Source: Agapanthus africanus (Eukaryota > Streptophyta > Magnoliopsida > Asparagales > Amaryllidaceae). From it: a stretch of DNA of 64,000 nt. The stretch lies in the NCBI GenBank assembly GCA_030015575.1, contig JASDDO010000018.1, positions 231,183,138 through 231,247,137 of the forward strand. The letters run 5' to 3'. The notes under the pieces are model-generated. The model was not told the DNA's origin. It was given only the letters and a program-made list of their open reading frames with translations, and did not search any database. A program made the translations under genes and the position numbers. Position 1 is the stretch's first letter. The number at the start of each line of letters is the position of its first letter. Shown here piece by piece: positions 13,030 through 24,414 of this stretch.

Positions 13030-14298
13030 CTAGCAAATACAAATCCAAATATCAAAACCTAGCATTCAAAATACGGAAATCACAGTCAAAAATCACACCA
13101 AAGTGTTCCCAGATTTTGACTCAAGTAAAATGGGGATAAACAAACAGTACTATGGGGTAGTATATGGAGTGCGTGAGCTACTGTACTAATCCCAGCACCA
13201 GACACCACAAAGTACCCGGCCACACACCCTCCAAATTCGGCCACCTCGGCCAAGTTGGCTCTGTTAGGGTTCGTTTCGTCAGGGTGGTCTCCTAGTGTAG
13301 TAATTAGGCCTCTGGTATTATTTGTTTTTCTCGTAAACACTCCAGGTCATCCCAGATTCCCTGTAGGCCACTACCATGTCACTAAACCGACATGGGTGAA
13401 ATCCCTAAATCCATATTCATTGTTCTAGTCCAGTGAAAACACTACTCAAGCCTTGTTAACAGTCGCTACCCATCGTCAATTCCACACAATTTCTCAAACC
13501 CTTCTCTAGAATTTTCCAAATTCACAAATCCACCATCAAACAACTTCTAAACTAAACTAAAATACAAGAAATCTCAAACTAAACTAAACGGGAGAAGTTA
13601 TACCTTATTTGGGACAACTCAAGAAAACCCTAGCTTCCCAATGTCATCAAAATCCAACTTTTCTTGGTCCATTGTGTAGAGGATGAAGAGGTGATCGTTT
13701 TTTGTGAAAGGGTATAGGGTTTTGGTGAATATTTTGATATGGGTCATGAGGGTAGACGATTGAGCATGAAGATGAAGAAGGAGAAAGAAAATGGTGGGGG
13801 GGGGAAAGAATGTGCAGCCCTCTCCCTGTCTCTCTCTTAATCTCACCCACACTCTCTTTCATAGCATGGTCCTAACATCATTATGTCCCCCCCTCTCTCT
13901 CCTCAATCATTCCTCTCATTTCATTCTTTTCTCACCAAAAGAATAAAACCAACCATAACTAAAACAACACAAAGGAAACACGTAACCAAATAAAATATGT
14001 CATGGTGCACTTACCATGGAAAAATGTAGAAACACGAATTTGGCTTAATCGCGATTAGAAGTGCACTAATCAATTTTTATCCAAAACGCATATAATAAAT
14101 TATAAAAATGCCAAATTCGTTAAATATATTTTTAAATGAATAAATCATTTTAAATTTCCAACTATTTCATAATTATTGGTATATATTTATACCCCATTTT
14201 CGAAAACCCCAATTTCGCAAATCGGGCAGTTTTCGGGAAATATATTATTTTAATATTAAATTCCAAAAATATTATTTTATATTTTCTGAAATGTTACA
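13030..14298 (-). mobile_element. Element G1: 3' LTR (U3-side part), Ty3-like
   Basis: This is the minus-strand start of a long LTR beginning TGTAACATTTCAG at 14298. It aligns in inverse orientation with 40769-41310 plus 61958 to about 62700 (G2), including the AT-rich start, a CT-rich block and the 13030-13150 end. A TATA box TATAAATA (minus strand) lies at 14184-14191, 107 bp inside the LTR; G2 has it at 106 bp. Element F interrupts the LTR at 13030, and the remainder is left of the window. Frames in this stretch are low-complexity (a G-run near 13795-13804) and not genes. Confidence 0.75.
14184..14191 (-). promoter_or_regulatory. TATA box in the G1 LTR
   Basis: TATAAATA on the minus strand, at the same distance from the LTR start as in G2 (107 versus 106 bp). 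This is a likely core promoter of the Ty3-like family. Confidence 0.6.
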
Positions 14299-14309
14299 AT
14301 CTTCCCCCC
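14299..14309 (-). other. Polypurine tract of G1
   Basis: GGGGGGAAGAT (minus strand) directly abuts the LTR start TGTAACA. Upstream is an 'ATTCGGGGACCGAATTT'-like stretch. This arrangement is typical of the 3' end of plant Tekay/Del-type Ty3 elements (family knowledge), and it marks 13030-14298 as a 3' LTR. Confidence 0.75.
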
Positions 14310-15044
14310 TTCAATAAATTCGGTCCCCGAATTTAAATTTAAACCCCCAAATACTAAAACATTTCAATAATAAACTTTAATCAACGGGGCTCCAAAAACA
14401 CGAAGATATCGAAATACCACAGTACATCGCGTGCGCCTGAAAACATGTACGAACTCAAAATCGAACTCCGTCAACTGTCACGCAAATCATCGGATTTGCA
14501 CGGATATCATCGGAGTTACATTGGAGATACAGATCTCGAAATCCACTATTGAAATCCAATATACACTAGTCAAATGCGATAATATGTATATAGTACGCAT
14601 CGTTCAAAAACTGAATAAAACACATGTAAAAAAAATCCTTCCTGAATCGTCGTGTTATGCGTAACTCACGGCACAAGTGACGGATGCTCATTTGTAAAGT
14701 GGTAAATATACATTCATATATGTTTTGCTCAAATATACGTTCCGCCGTTTTGAAATATCCCAAAAGGTTTTCCTTTTTAGTGTTCGTGTCACTCACGGAC
14801 ACGTAGGAAATAACGAGACTATAACTCCTTTTTTAAAACCTCTGGTTAAACCTTTTATGCATGCAAAGTACTCAGGTACTGTCCTCAGATCAGTCCTGCT
14901 CGGCTGCTACACAGTACAGTGCCCATCACGAAAACATGGTGCTCAAGAGCAAAATCAGCCTCGAAAGGCGTATGCGAAAATCACGTACGTCTGGTGCGCA
15001 CGGAAATCAAAGCCAAATACAAGTGCTACGAATGTGCACAAAAC
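14310..15044 (-). mobile_element. G1 3' untranslated region
   Basis: This is internal sequence upstream of the polypurine tract on the minus strand. I see no integrase, chromodomain or other pol domain where an autonomous Ty3 element would have its pol end. The short open frames on both strands resemble no known domain. Confidence 0.5.
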
Positions 15045-16060
15045 CAATCTAAGTGCAACGGGTGTTCACAAAAGCATATGTCCAGTGCAACGGGTATGCA
15101 CGACAAGATCTGTCCAGTGCATCTAACATGTACAATAAAATTCCCAATCGGGTGCATCCGGTGTGCACAAAATCACATCTCATATCTTGCGCCCAACATG
15201 CACGAAAATCCAAATCGAGTGCATCCGTCTCATACGAATGAAATCGCATCCAATATGCACGGATAAAATCTAAATCAAGGGCATCCAACATGCACGAGTA
15301 AAATCTCACTCGAGTGCATCCGATGCGCACTAAATCCAAAGTCAAGCGCCTAATGGGCGCAAAAATCCAACCCAAGCGCGTCGGGTCCGTAAAAGCATCT
15401 AGTGCAGTAACACGCGTGAAAACGAACATCAAATGCAACACACACAAAAACATAAATCGGGTAAAACGAATGCCCAAATACAAAAATCGGTGCAACCAAT
15501 GTACGAAGTATCAATCTAGTGCAACTAATGCACGAATTACCTATCCGGTGCAACAAACGCATGAAATGCAAATCCAATGCATCAAAGGCATGAAATACGA
15601 ATCTGGTGCAACAATACACAAAATACAAATCCAGTGCATCTAGTGCACGAAATACAAATATAGTACATCCAGTGCATGAAAATGCATCAATAACTTAAAT
15701 GCGTATAAAAACAACACCGAGTGTACCAAGGTGTATAAAATCGAAAAACGTGTGCAACTATGTGCACAAAATCCGTATCAATGCACTGCAAACCCATTTG
15801 AGCTATACCGAGTGCAAAAATCAAATCAAGGGCGTAACACATGCACAAAATCAAATCAACCGTAAGAAATCCACGAAATCATAAACACGTGCTACCAAGG
15901 CACAAAATCGACATAAGGTGCAATAGGTATGCACAAATCGCAAATCAATACAACAGTGTATAAAATATATATCAAGTGCAATAACTATGCACAGAAATGT
16001 AAATACCCAGTAGGTGCATCTATGGTGCACGAAAACAACATCATAAAACTCAAATCCAAG
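15045..16060. repeat. Diverged minisatellite in the G1 body
   Basis: About 30 imperfect units of roughly 27-36 bp are anchored on GTGCATCC...TGCAC with an AAATCCAAATC-like spacer. Unit starts can be followed at about 15050, 15085, 15117, 15151, 15187, 15219, 15246, 15281, 15315, 15345 and 15376, and onward to about 16060. Each unit contains a small inverted repeat (GTGCA/TGCAC). Because the period is often a multiple of three, a 148-codon minus-strand frame (15049-15495) stays open through part of the array and gives a repeated LDALDLDF-like peptide. I treat that frame as a by-product of the repeat. Confidence 0.75.
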
Positions 16061-16478
16061 GGATATAAGCATGATACTCGGATCACAAACGCAAATCGCA
16101 ACAAATGATATTGAGGTACATCTCCTACAATGTCGAAAAATATCGGTGCGCCCAAAACTGAGAGAGCAAGAACATCCCTTGCTTCCTACTCACGGTCTGG
16201 CGTCCTCTGTCTCTGGGTCCTCATTTCTCTTCGGATTACCAATCTCGCAATCCATCGGCTCATCGGATCGGTCAGGTGTGCTGACGGGAACGATTCCGCT
16301 CTAGCACTCCTCTGGTCATCTCTCGACCGATTATCATGACCATCCGTAAAGCAGCACGTCATTAGTGTCGGCCTCCGGCCCTCAGAATACTCGTGACACA
16401 ACTGATCCTCGTTCCAAATCTCATCGCCGCAGTGTCTTGGAAGGAACCTGCTCAAGGTCTCTTCCGATCTCGCCTATA
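16061..16478 (-). mobile_element. G1 body, unassigned segment
   Basis: This lies between the minisatellite and the plastid-derived fragment. An 89-codon minus-strand frame (16186-16455) is rich in Arg, Asp and Ser and could be a degraded gag tail, but it shows no CCHC knuckle or other motif. I cannot assign it. Confidence 0.3.
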
Positions 16479-16870
16479 CCAACATTTTCTTTCAGACCCT
16501 TCAACCAATCAATAAGGCCCCATAGAGCAGCTTTTGCTAAAACTCTAGTAGTTTCTTGAAAACTTGCTTCGGATATGAAACTTTGAGTATTAAGAGATGC
16601 CCTCGTTATTCCCAATAAAATTGCCCGATAACAGATCGCTTCGTCTAAAGCATGCCCTGCTCGTTCCGCTCGCAACAATCCGATTAATTCTCCGGGCGAA
16701 AAAACATTAGACATTCTATCTTCTGAAACCAACACTTTTGATGTTACTTGCCGTACAATAATTTCTATATGTCTATTATGGATCTGTACCCCCTGGGATC
16801 GATAAACCTTTTAGATCTTATTAACCAAAGAGATACGACTTTGGGCTATGGTTAGCTCAGCTCCAATTAA
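16479..16870 (-). pseudogene. rpoC2: Nuclear copy of plastid rpoC2 (fragment)
   Basis: The minus-strand translation over about 16480-16815 is the conserved C-terminal part of the plastid RNA polymerase beta'' subunit, with recognisable stretches such as [36 protein letters not shown] and [10 protein letters not shown]. Homology stops sharply after KENV at about 16479. An in-frame TAA at about 16812-16814 stands where the plastid protein has Gln (KIQKVYRS region), and there are other substitutions. It is therefore a non-functional plastid-to-nucleus transfer carried inside the G1 body. The upstream limit is unclear: similarity is evident to about 16870, and 16870-16984 may be another G1 piece. 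Confidence 0.85.
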
Positions 16871-16984
16871 GAATCCCTAAGGAATTCGAACTATACGGAG
16901 GCTGGTACCATTGTATAATCTTTTCTCGTTTTCTGGACATCTGTGTTTTCAGCACAGCATTTCCTTGAGAACTGGCCGTATCCC

Positions 16985-19077
16985 TGTAAGGTTAGTCAAG
17001 CACCCTATGAAGAGTTTTGAAGCATCACATGACCCAAAGTTTTAATTTTTACGGTGCTAAACTAACATGCAAAGGGATCGATCCTAGAAAATTAGGGTTA
17101 TAAAACATTAAGCTAATAAAGATTAGGGTTTGAAGGCTACAACCTTTGTAGCTCCCCTTTGCTAGACTCCTTGGTGTCTTGGGTGTTGAATCGAGGTCCT
17201 CTTGAAGTTTCCTTGCGTCCACGACGATCCACCACGGAATACTCCGTCCAAGCTCGCTACTTTGGAAAACCGAAGGAAACACTCTAATCAAGTTGGCTAG
17301 ACTTGAGTAGAATGATGTTGTGGTTTGTAATCTCACTTCAAAAACCTTTCTTTAGTTGTATTTAACTCACTAGAAGAAACTAGAGAGGAAAAGATGAAGG
17401 AGGATGAAGATGGTGGCTAATTTTAGCAAGAGGTGTAAAAAGATAACCTTTGAGTTAAGAAGAAAATGAAATATATATCACTATATATATTTATTTCCTT
17501 CTTAACTTCAACCATGATTAAAATGATGGATAGTTAGTTTAACTTGGGTTTTAAATGATAAAGAGAAGGATAACCATAGGTTAGTGGTAGTTGAGATATG
17601 TTAGGTTAGAAGAAGAGTGTAGAATCAAGAATGATTATCCTTTTCTTTTTCATTTTACTTTAAAACCAAAATTAAATAATAATCCATTATTTAATCTATG
17701 GTGTGAGTCTTATATTGCCACCATTTCATATGCAATCAACCATGATGGATGGGTGTATGTATGTATACATGTATGCATATCTACATGTGCATGAAACTAG
17801 AAAGGAAGAAAGAAACACATGCATGCATGCATACATCCATCAAACCCTAGAAAGGTTTCAAGTGAGAAAACTAATGGTTAGATGATAAATCAACACTTAA
17901 TTTATCAATCCGGTCATATCTCATATGACCCCACCAAAAGCAGGCCACCCGATCAATGTTTGGTATCATATACGCACATTTCAATCGGGTGCAAGCGCAT
18001 ATCGCATACGCGCACCACAACGTTTCGCCTGGACTGGGTAACTCCTTTGTAGGACTCTAAGACTCGTCAATACGCCGGCAGAGGGTGATGATCATATCAG
18101 GTACCCTCAAGCCGCAAGCGGTCAGCTAAACGTAACGGCCACCCGGGTATTGAGCGATCAGAAGACAACAAGCGAACCTGCTACAACTCCCGTCGAGCCA
18201 TCCGGCAACACTACCGTACAGTCCGGTCTCTTCGTCAGATATGCTGCATATCGAGCCTAGGGATGGTCACGTCGACCCCAATAACTCAATAAGTCGTGCC
18301 GGTGAATGGTCTATAACAGATCGAGAAACTACTGATAACACTTATCAGCAAATCTCAGCAGCCCTGGCCAGGGACTTGCTGTTATAACCAGTCGGGCACA
18401 GCACAGCATCAACTCCCAATACCGGGAGAGACGAAACCCCTCCGATCGCTCATCGTCTTCGTGTGTCTCGGGACTGTACCCAACGGCCACCTGTTTGCAC
18501 GACTCAGTAGAGCCGTGGTAGGGTGGCAATCAAAGTACAGTTGGAGAACACACAAGACTCCATGACGATCTCGGGTCTACAGACTAACCTGTACCAGTGT
18601 CACCTGAGAACTGCTATCCGACGATAGATATAATTCCATATAGGAGTTCTCGGTGAGTCCGTCCAGTGTACCCAGTCACCACTGAGCACCCGTATATGAT
18701 CTTGATGTCAAACATCGATGAATGTGGGAACATCCATCGCCCATCGTATGGGTCTAGTATCATATACGCTAGTCTACTCTGGTATATCGATGCCCCGTCT
18801 CGATATACCTACGACTAGGGGCGTTCCAGGATATGCTTATAGACTACAGATGTCCCACTAGTATGATCTCCATGATAATCAGAGTAGTCAAGCCGATATC
18901 CTCAGGGCTTTATCAGCATGTATGAATGAATAAAAGCATGATCAAATCAACATGTCAGATAAACAAGAACCAGATAGCATACTATCATGTCGAGCAAGAA
19001 TGCAAACTGAATATATATACATGTATAGATACATCGACTATCACATAATGGCCTTTAGGGCATACATATATCCAACA
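16985..19077 (-). repeat. Element B 3' LTR
   Basis: This has TG...CA ends on the minus strand and starts TGTTGGATATATGTATGCCC, close to the A/C/D/E LTR start. The 13-mer TACAACCTTTGTA is at 17138-17150 within 7-bp arms (GCTACAA-CCT-TTGTAGC), 153 bp from the U5 edge. Perfect palindrome GGTCATAT-CTC-ATATGACC is at 17912-17930, and a TCAA-CAC-type hairpin at 17884-17906. A CATGCATGCATGCAT run is at 17819-17833. TATA-like ATATATATA lies at 19011-19019, about 60 bp from the U3 edge. Confidence 0.95.
17819..17833. promoter_or_regulatory. Tandem RY-type (CATGCATG) run in the B LTR
   Basis: The repeated CATG/GCATGC core matches the RY motif bound by plant B3-domain regulators (ABI3/FUS3 type; family knowledge). 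It is present in the 5' LTR too (about 36740-36754). It lies deep in the LTR, so a role in element expression is only a guess. Confidence 0.35.
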
Positions 19078-19089
19078 ATCTCCCAATTG
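19078..19089 (-). other. Polypurine tract of element B
   Basis: CAATTGGGAGAT on the minus strand abuts the 3' LTR; it differs by one base from the tract of A, C, D and E. The pol stop codon lies right beside it. Confidence 0.85.
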
Positions 19090-19091
19090 CA

Positions 19092-22000
19092 CTAAGGCCA
19101 GTTATTGGCGTATCTCATACCCAACATCTCAAAAAGTCGCTCATGCTGCGGCTGAGGAAGGGCCTTGGTGAATGGATCCGCGGCGTTGTTCTTTGTGTCT
19201 ACTCTCTTAATCTCGATCTCGCGGCGATCTACAATCTCCCGGATCAAATGAAAGCGCCTCAGGATGTGTCTGGACCGTTGATGGGATCTGGGCTCCTTGG
19301 TTAACGCCATCGCCCCATTATTGTCACAATACAAAGGTATTGGATCAATAATGGTTGGAACTACTCCTAGCTCCGAGACGAACTTCTTCATCCAGACGGC
19401 TTCCTTGGCGGCATCATTTGCAGCAATGTACTCAGCCTCCATCGTAGAGTCTGCAACGGTATCCTGTTTGGGACTCTTCCAACTTACCGCCCCTCCATTT
19501 AGGATAAATACAAACCCTGAGATAGATTTGCTGTCATCCTTATCGCTCTGGAAGCTCGAATCGGTAAATGCCTCCATTTGAAGATCTGTATTACCATACA
19601 CCAAGAACAATTCTTTAGTACTTCGTAAGTACTTAAGAATGTTCTTCACAGCTGTCCAGTGGTTCTCCCCTGGGTTGGATTGATACCTGCTTACAACACT
19701 GAGTGCATAAGCTACATCTGGGCATGTACATAACATCGCATACATTATAGATCCTACTGCCGAGGCATAGGGTATAATGCTCATGCGAGCTCTCTCTTCA
19801 TCGGTCTTTGGACAAGAATCCTTGGAGAGAGTGACACCATGGCAAGCGGGTAAGGCACCCCGCTTGGAGTCTTCCATACTAAACCTTTTTAGGATGGTGT
19901 TGATGTACCTGGTTTGGGACAATCCCAATAACTTTTTGGATCTATCCCTATAGATCCGTATGCCCAGGATGTATGTGGCATCACCCAGGTCCTTCATGGA
20001 GAACCTTAGTGATAGGAATGATTTGACCGACTGTAGCATAGGAATATCATTTCCTATCAGAAGAATATCATCCACGTACAATACGAGGAATGTGACAGCT
20101 CTTCCTACAGCCTTCTTATAAACACAAGGTTCATCTGGATTTTTGATGAAATCAAACTCTTTGATAACATCATCGAAACAGATGTTCCAACTCCGAGATG
20201 CCTGCTTTAACCCATATATGGATTTAAGCAGTCTACATGCTTTTTCGCTGCTCCCACTGTCAATGAAGCCCTCTGGCTGATCCATATAAACGCATTCTTC
20301 TAAATCTCCATTTAGAAATGCTGTTTTAACGTCCATCTGCCAGATTTCATAGTCGTAGTGAGCAGCAATAGAAAGTAGGATCCGAATGGATTTAAGCATG
20401 ACTACGGGCGAAAAAGTTTCGTCATAGTCCAAACCTGGTCTTTGACGAAAACCTTTCGCTACAAGTCTTGCCTTATAGGTCTCTACCTGCCCATCTACAC
20501 CAATCTTTCTTTTAAAGATCCATTTGCACCCTACAGGTTTTACCCCAGGGGGTACAACGTCCAAAGTCCATACTTTGTTGGTGTACATAGACTCCATTTC
20601 GGATCTCATGGCATCCAGCCACTTCACAGAGTCACCACTCGTGATAGCTTGCTGAAAACTGGTAGGATCATCATCATCCATGATGCAATCTTCTCTGTCA
20701 CCATCAATGAGGAAACCGTAGTACCTCTCCGGTAGGCGAGAAGTCCTACCAGACCTACGGAGTGGCCGAGGTTCTTCAGTTTCTGCTGCAACAGCCGGTT
20801 CAACGAAATCGTCATTTATAGTTTGTGTCTCTAGAACCTCTTCTAGATCTACTACCTTGCCATCATCTTTGTCTGTGAAAAACTCTTTTTCTAAGAATAT
20901 GGCATGTTGAGAAACGAACACTTTTTGTTCCTCTTTGTGGTAGAATAGATATCCATAAGAATTCTTTGGATATCCCACAAAGTTACACATGACCGACCGT
21001 GTCTCGAGTTTGTCCGGATTCTGCTTTTTAACATAGGCCGGGCAACCCCAAATCTTAATTCTCTTAAGAGATGGTCTTTTCCCATTCCATATCTCATATG
21101 GCGTGGTAGACACGGCTTTGGTTGGAACCCTGTTTAGCAGATACGCTGCAGTCTCCAATGCATGCCCCCAAAACGAGACTGGTAACTCAGCGTCACTCAT
21201 CAAGGACCGGACCATATCTAATAGGGTCCTATTCCGTCGTTCTGACACCCCGTTGTGCTGTGGTGTGTAAGGAGGAGTGAGCTGAGAGAGAATCCCATTC
21301 TCTTTTAGGAAGTTTGCAAATTCTGTACTGAGATACTCTCCACCTCGATCTGATCGAAGCATCTTAATACTTAAGCCGGTTTGTTTTTCTACTTCTTGTT
21401 TATATTCAATGAATTTCTCGAAAGCGTCGGACTTGTGCTTTAATAAAAATACATGACCGAATCTTGAGAAATCGTCGGTGAATGTAATGAAGTATGAAAA
21501 ACCGCCTCTAGCCTGTGTAGACATTGGCCCACATACATCACTATGTATGAGGCCAAGGAGCTGAGTAGCTCTTTCTCCGTGTCCGGTAAACGGAGTTTTG
21601 GTCATTTTACCCTTGATACAAGACTGGCAAGTCGCATAAGATTTGTATTCAAAAGAGTTTAAATATCCATCTTTATGTAACTTGTTTAGTCTTGTTTCGT
21701 TAATATGACCAAGTCTACAATGCCAAAGAAAAGCTTCATTTAATTCTGAAAGTTTTCTTTTATTAGTGTGTTGTATACTGAAAACTGTGTGTTGATTTAG
21801 GACATATATTCCATTATTAAGCGTACTATACCCAACCAACATTTGATTTAGGTGAATGTTCATAACATTGTTCTGCAACACAAAATTATACCATTCATTG
21901 TCCAACAAAGAAACGGATATTATATTACATAGCATACTTGGTACAAAATAACATGGATTCAAAATCAAAATACATCCAGATGGCAACCCCAAGTGATACT

Positions 22001-22203
22001 CTCCCACTGCGACTGTATGTACATTGGAACCATTTCCAACGTGGAGAGTATGGTCACCTGTCCTCAAAACCTTGCTATTTCTCAGCCCCTGCATAGAATT
22101 GCAAATGTGAGAACCTGAACCGGTATCCAATACCCAGGAAGCAGAGTTTATAGAAAAACAGTTTTCAGTTACAAACGCACCTGAAGCAGAAGCATCACCA
22201 TGC
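19092..22203 (-). CDS. pol: Element B pol: protease, integrase, reverse transcriptase, RNase H
   Basis: This is an uninterrupted copia-order pol frame on the minus strand. Counting from the TTG codon at 22130, it has 1012 codons: protease D-T-G at 2-4; integrase HHCC (H137, H142, C168, C171) and catalytic D198, D261, E297 with D-D-35-E spacing; RT with D600 in QMDVKTAF and YVDD at 685-688; RNase H with D857, E898 or E900, and D936; and a copia-typical C-terminal DPFTKALPQ. The frame is open a further 23 codons upstream to the element A insertion at 22203/22204, so TTG is not a real start: protease is the continuation of gag. With no stop and all catalytic residues present, B was recently active in its own right, but it is now separated from gag by 10.4 kb. 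Confidence 0.96.
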
Positions 22204-24413
22204 TGTTAGTTATATGTATGCCCTAGAGGCCATTACTGTATATTGGATGTATATTGTAGTGGATGCAGGGACATATATAGGGAGGACTTTCTTGCTCGAC
22301 ATGATAGTAAGCTATCTGGTTGACCTTTACCTTAACGTGTACACTGATTGTCTCTCTGTTACATGTTGGTAAAGCCCTTAGGATGTGTGCTTGACTACCT
22401 GGACTATGATGCGGATCATACTAGTGGGGACATGGTAGTCCATAAGTACATCCTTCAAAGTCCCTAGTCGAGAGTATATCGAGACGGGGCATCGATATAC
22501 CAGAGTAGACTAGCGTATACCTTCTCGACCCATACAGATGGGCGATGGATGATCCCATATCCATCGGTGTTTGACATCAGAGATGATATACGGGTGCTCA
22601 GTAGAGACTGGGTACACTGGACGGACTCGCCGAGAACTCCCAGATGGTATTATACCTCACGTCAGATGGCAGTTCTCTGGTGACACTGGTACAGAGTAGT
22701 CTGTTGACCCGAGATCGTCATAGAGTCTTGTGTGGTTCCCACTTTGCTTTGATTTCCATCTTACCACGTCCAAGAGGGCGTGCAAAACGGTGGTTTTTGG
22801 GTACAGTCCCGAGTCACATGGAGGCAATGAGCGATAGGAGGGGATTCGTCTCTCCCGGTATAGGGAGTTGATGTTGCGCTGTGTTCGATTGGCTATAACA
22901 GGAAATCCCTGGCCAGGGTTGCTGAGATTTACCGGTAAGTGTTACCAGTAGTTTCTCGAATTGTTATAGACCTCATATCGACACGACTTATCGAGCTATT
23001 GGGGTCTGACGTTTACCACCCTTAGGCGAGATATGCGACATATCAGACGATCAGACCGGACTGTACGGTAGTGTTACTGGTTGGATTCGCTGGAGTGTGA
23101 GCGGGCTTGCTCGTCGATCTTCAGATCGCTCAATACCCGGGTGGCCGTTACGTTTAGCAGACCGCTTGCGGCTTGTGGGTGCTTGATATGATCATCACCT
23201 GCTGCCGGCGTAATGACGAGTCTTTAGAGTCCTACACAGAGGTTTCCTGGTTCAAGCGAAATGAAATAGGAGCGCATATGAGATATGTGCGGGACCGAGA
23301 ATAATGCGTGTATGTGATACCGTATTCTATTCTCGCGATGAATGTGTCGAATGGTTGTATGCGATATAACCTAGTTATCGAATCGAGGATTGATTCGATA
23401 AGCCGATACATTGTATACTAGTCGGTTGTGTGCGACATGACCGGATCATTGAATCAAGTGTTGATTTAATTATTTAATGCATAATTATATATTTGATATA
23501 TTACTTTTCATTAACTAGTATCGGTTCACTTTAAATGGATTTTCTCGCTCGGAAGTGCACATTGTATATTCGATATAGTTTTGTGCACTTGATTGTATCA
23601 TGTTTGATGATACATGCTAGTTTGGGTTTGTGTAAAGAATTAAACCATGGTTACTTAAGTGGTTAGGGTTTCATTTCCTTTTCTTATTTATTTATCTATT
23701 TATTTCATTTAGAAAAGATAAAGAGAAAAGAATGGTTGCTAGTTTTGTTTTATTTGAAGCTTCTTGAAGCTTTGAACAAGTCCACCATTCTTGTCTCTTC
23801 TCTAACTCTAACCACTCATCTAACCTTAGTTAATTCTCTACACCTAACCATGGTTTGCTTATGATAAGAATGGATTTTCTTTTCTATTTTAATTACTCTT
23901 ATCATATCATTTTCTTCTTCTTCTTCCTTGAACTAAAGAAGAAAACAATTCTTCATCAATGGTGATTGATGAAAACAAGTGAGAAATCCAATTCTATAGT
24001 CTACCCACTTCCTATTTTTTCATCCTCTACCTCTTGCCAAGTAGTAGAGTGTGTTTTCTTCACAAGTTTCTTGACTTGGTGAAGTCGGAGCTTGATTTTG
24101 CGATGCCTCGACGTAGATCATCTTCGGCATGGACATCGACGACCTAGCTCGCCATTTCTCTGACGAAGCCGACGCTAGAGCCCGGGAATTCATTTGGACA
24201 GCGAGGGGACTTCGTTGCGGAGCTATGGAGGTGGAGCACCGGATCTACAAAGGTTGTATTTCCGTTTTCTCATTAGTTAAGTGTTAACTAGTTTACTTTT
24301 CGCCTAAACTTCTAGCCGACGATCCGTAGTCGGGTCTCTCGGCACCTAGATTTTTTGAAATTGGCATGGTTGATGCATTGTGAGACCTTACTAGAGTGCC
24401 TAGGAACCCTACA
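22204..24413 (+). repeat. Element A 5' LTR
   Basis: This has TG...CA ends. TATA-like TATATAG is at 22274-22280, 70 bp in. Palindromes with 3-nt spacers lie at 23375-23401 (GGA spacer, 12-bp arms with one mismatch) and 23448-23470 (TCAA-GTG-TTGA core). The 13-mer TACAAAGGTTGTA is at 24246-24258, 155 bp from the end. A 75-codon open frame (22644-22871) recurs in most related LTRs but collects amino-acid changes and stops, so I do not call it a gene. Confidence 0.96.
22274..22280 (+). promoter_or_regulatory. TATA-like box in the A-type LTR
   Basis: TATATAG begins exactly 70 bp after the LTR start here and at 30441, 41381, 44848, 53013 and 59815 in the other plus-strand LTRs of this family. If it is used, U3 is only about 100 bp long. 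It is not experimentally supported; an AT-rich run near 23480-23510 is an alternative. Confidence 0.4.
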
Positions 24414-24414
24414 G

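Noticed and set aside
13619..13862. Minus-strand frames of 71-77 codons with Ser/His-rich low complexity
   Set aside because: They lie in the CT-rich block of the G1 LTR; the G2 copy does not keep the frames.
15049..15495. A 148-codon minus-strand frame with repeated LDALDLDF-like peptide
   Set aside because: It lies wholly in the minisatellite; unit lengths near multiples of three keep it open by chance.
15045..16060. Possible CRISPR-like repeat-spacer array
   Set aside because: Units are diverged, of variable length and without unique spacers, and the context is a plant retrotransposon.
16186..16455. An 89-codon minus-strand frame, possibly gag-like
   Set aside because: No CCHC knuckle or other motif, and the end merges with the rpoC2 fragment. 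Left as unassigned.
20442..20735. Plus-strand frames opposite B pol
   Set aside because: Antisense shadows of an intact, conserved pol frame.
22644..22871. A 75-codon open frame recurring in LTRs (22644, 30811, 41751, 45218, 53383)
   Set aside because: It is kept because the LTRs are close copies. Amino acids change freely, the C 3' LTR and the E LTRs have stops in it, and no domain is recognisable.
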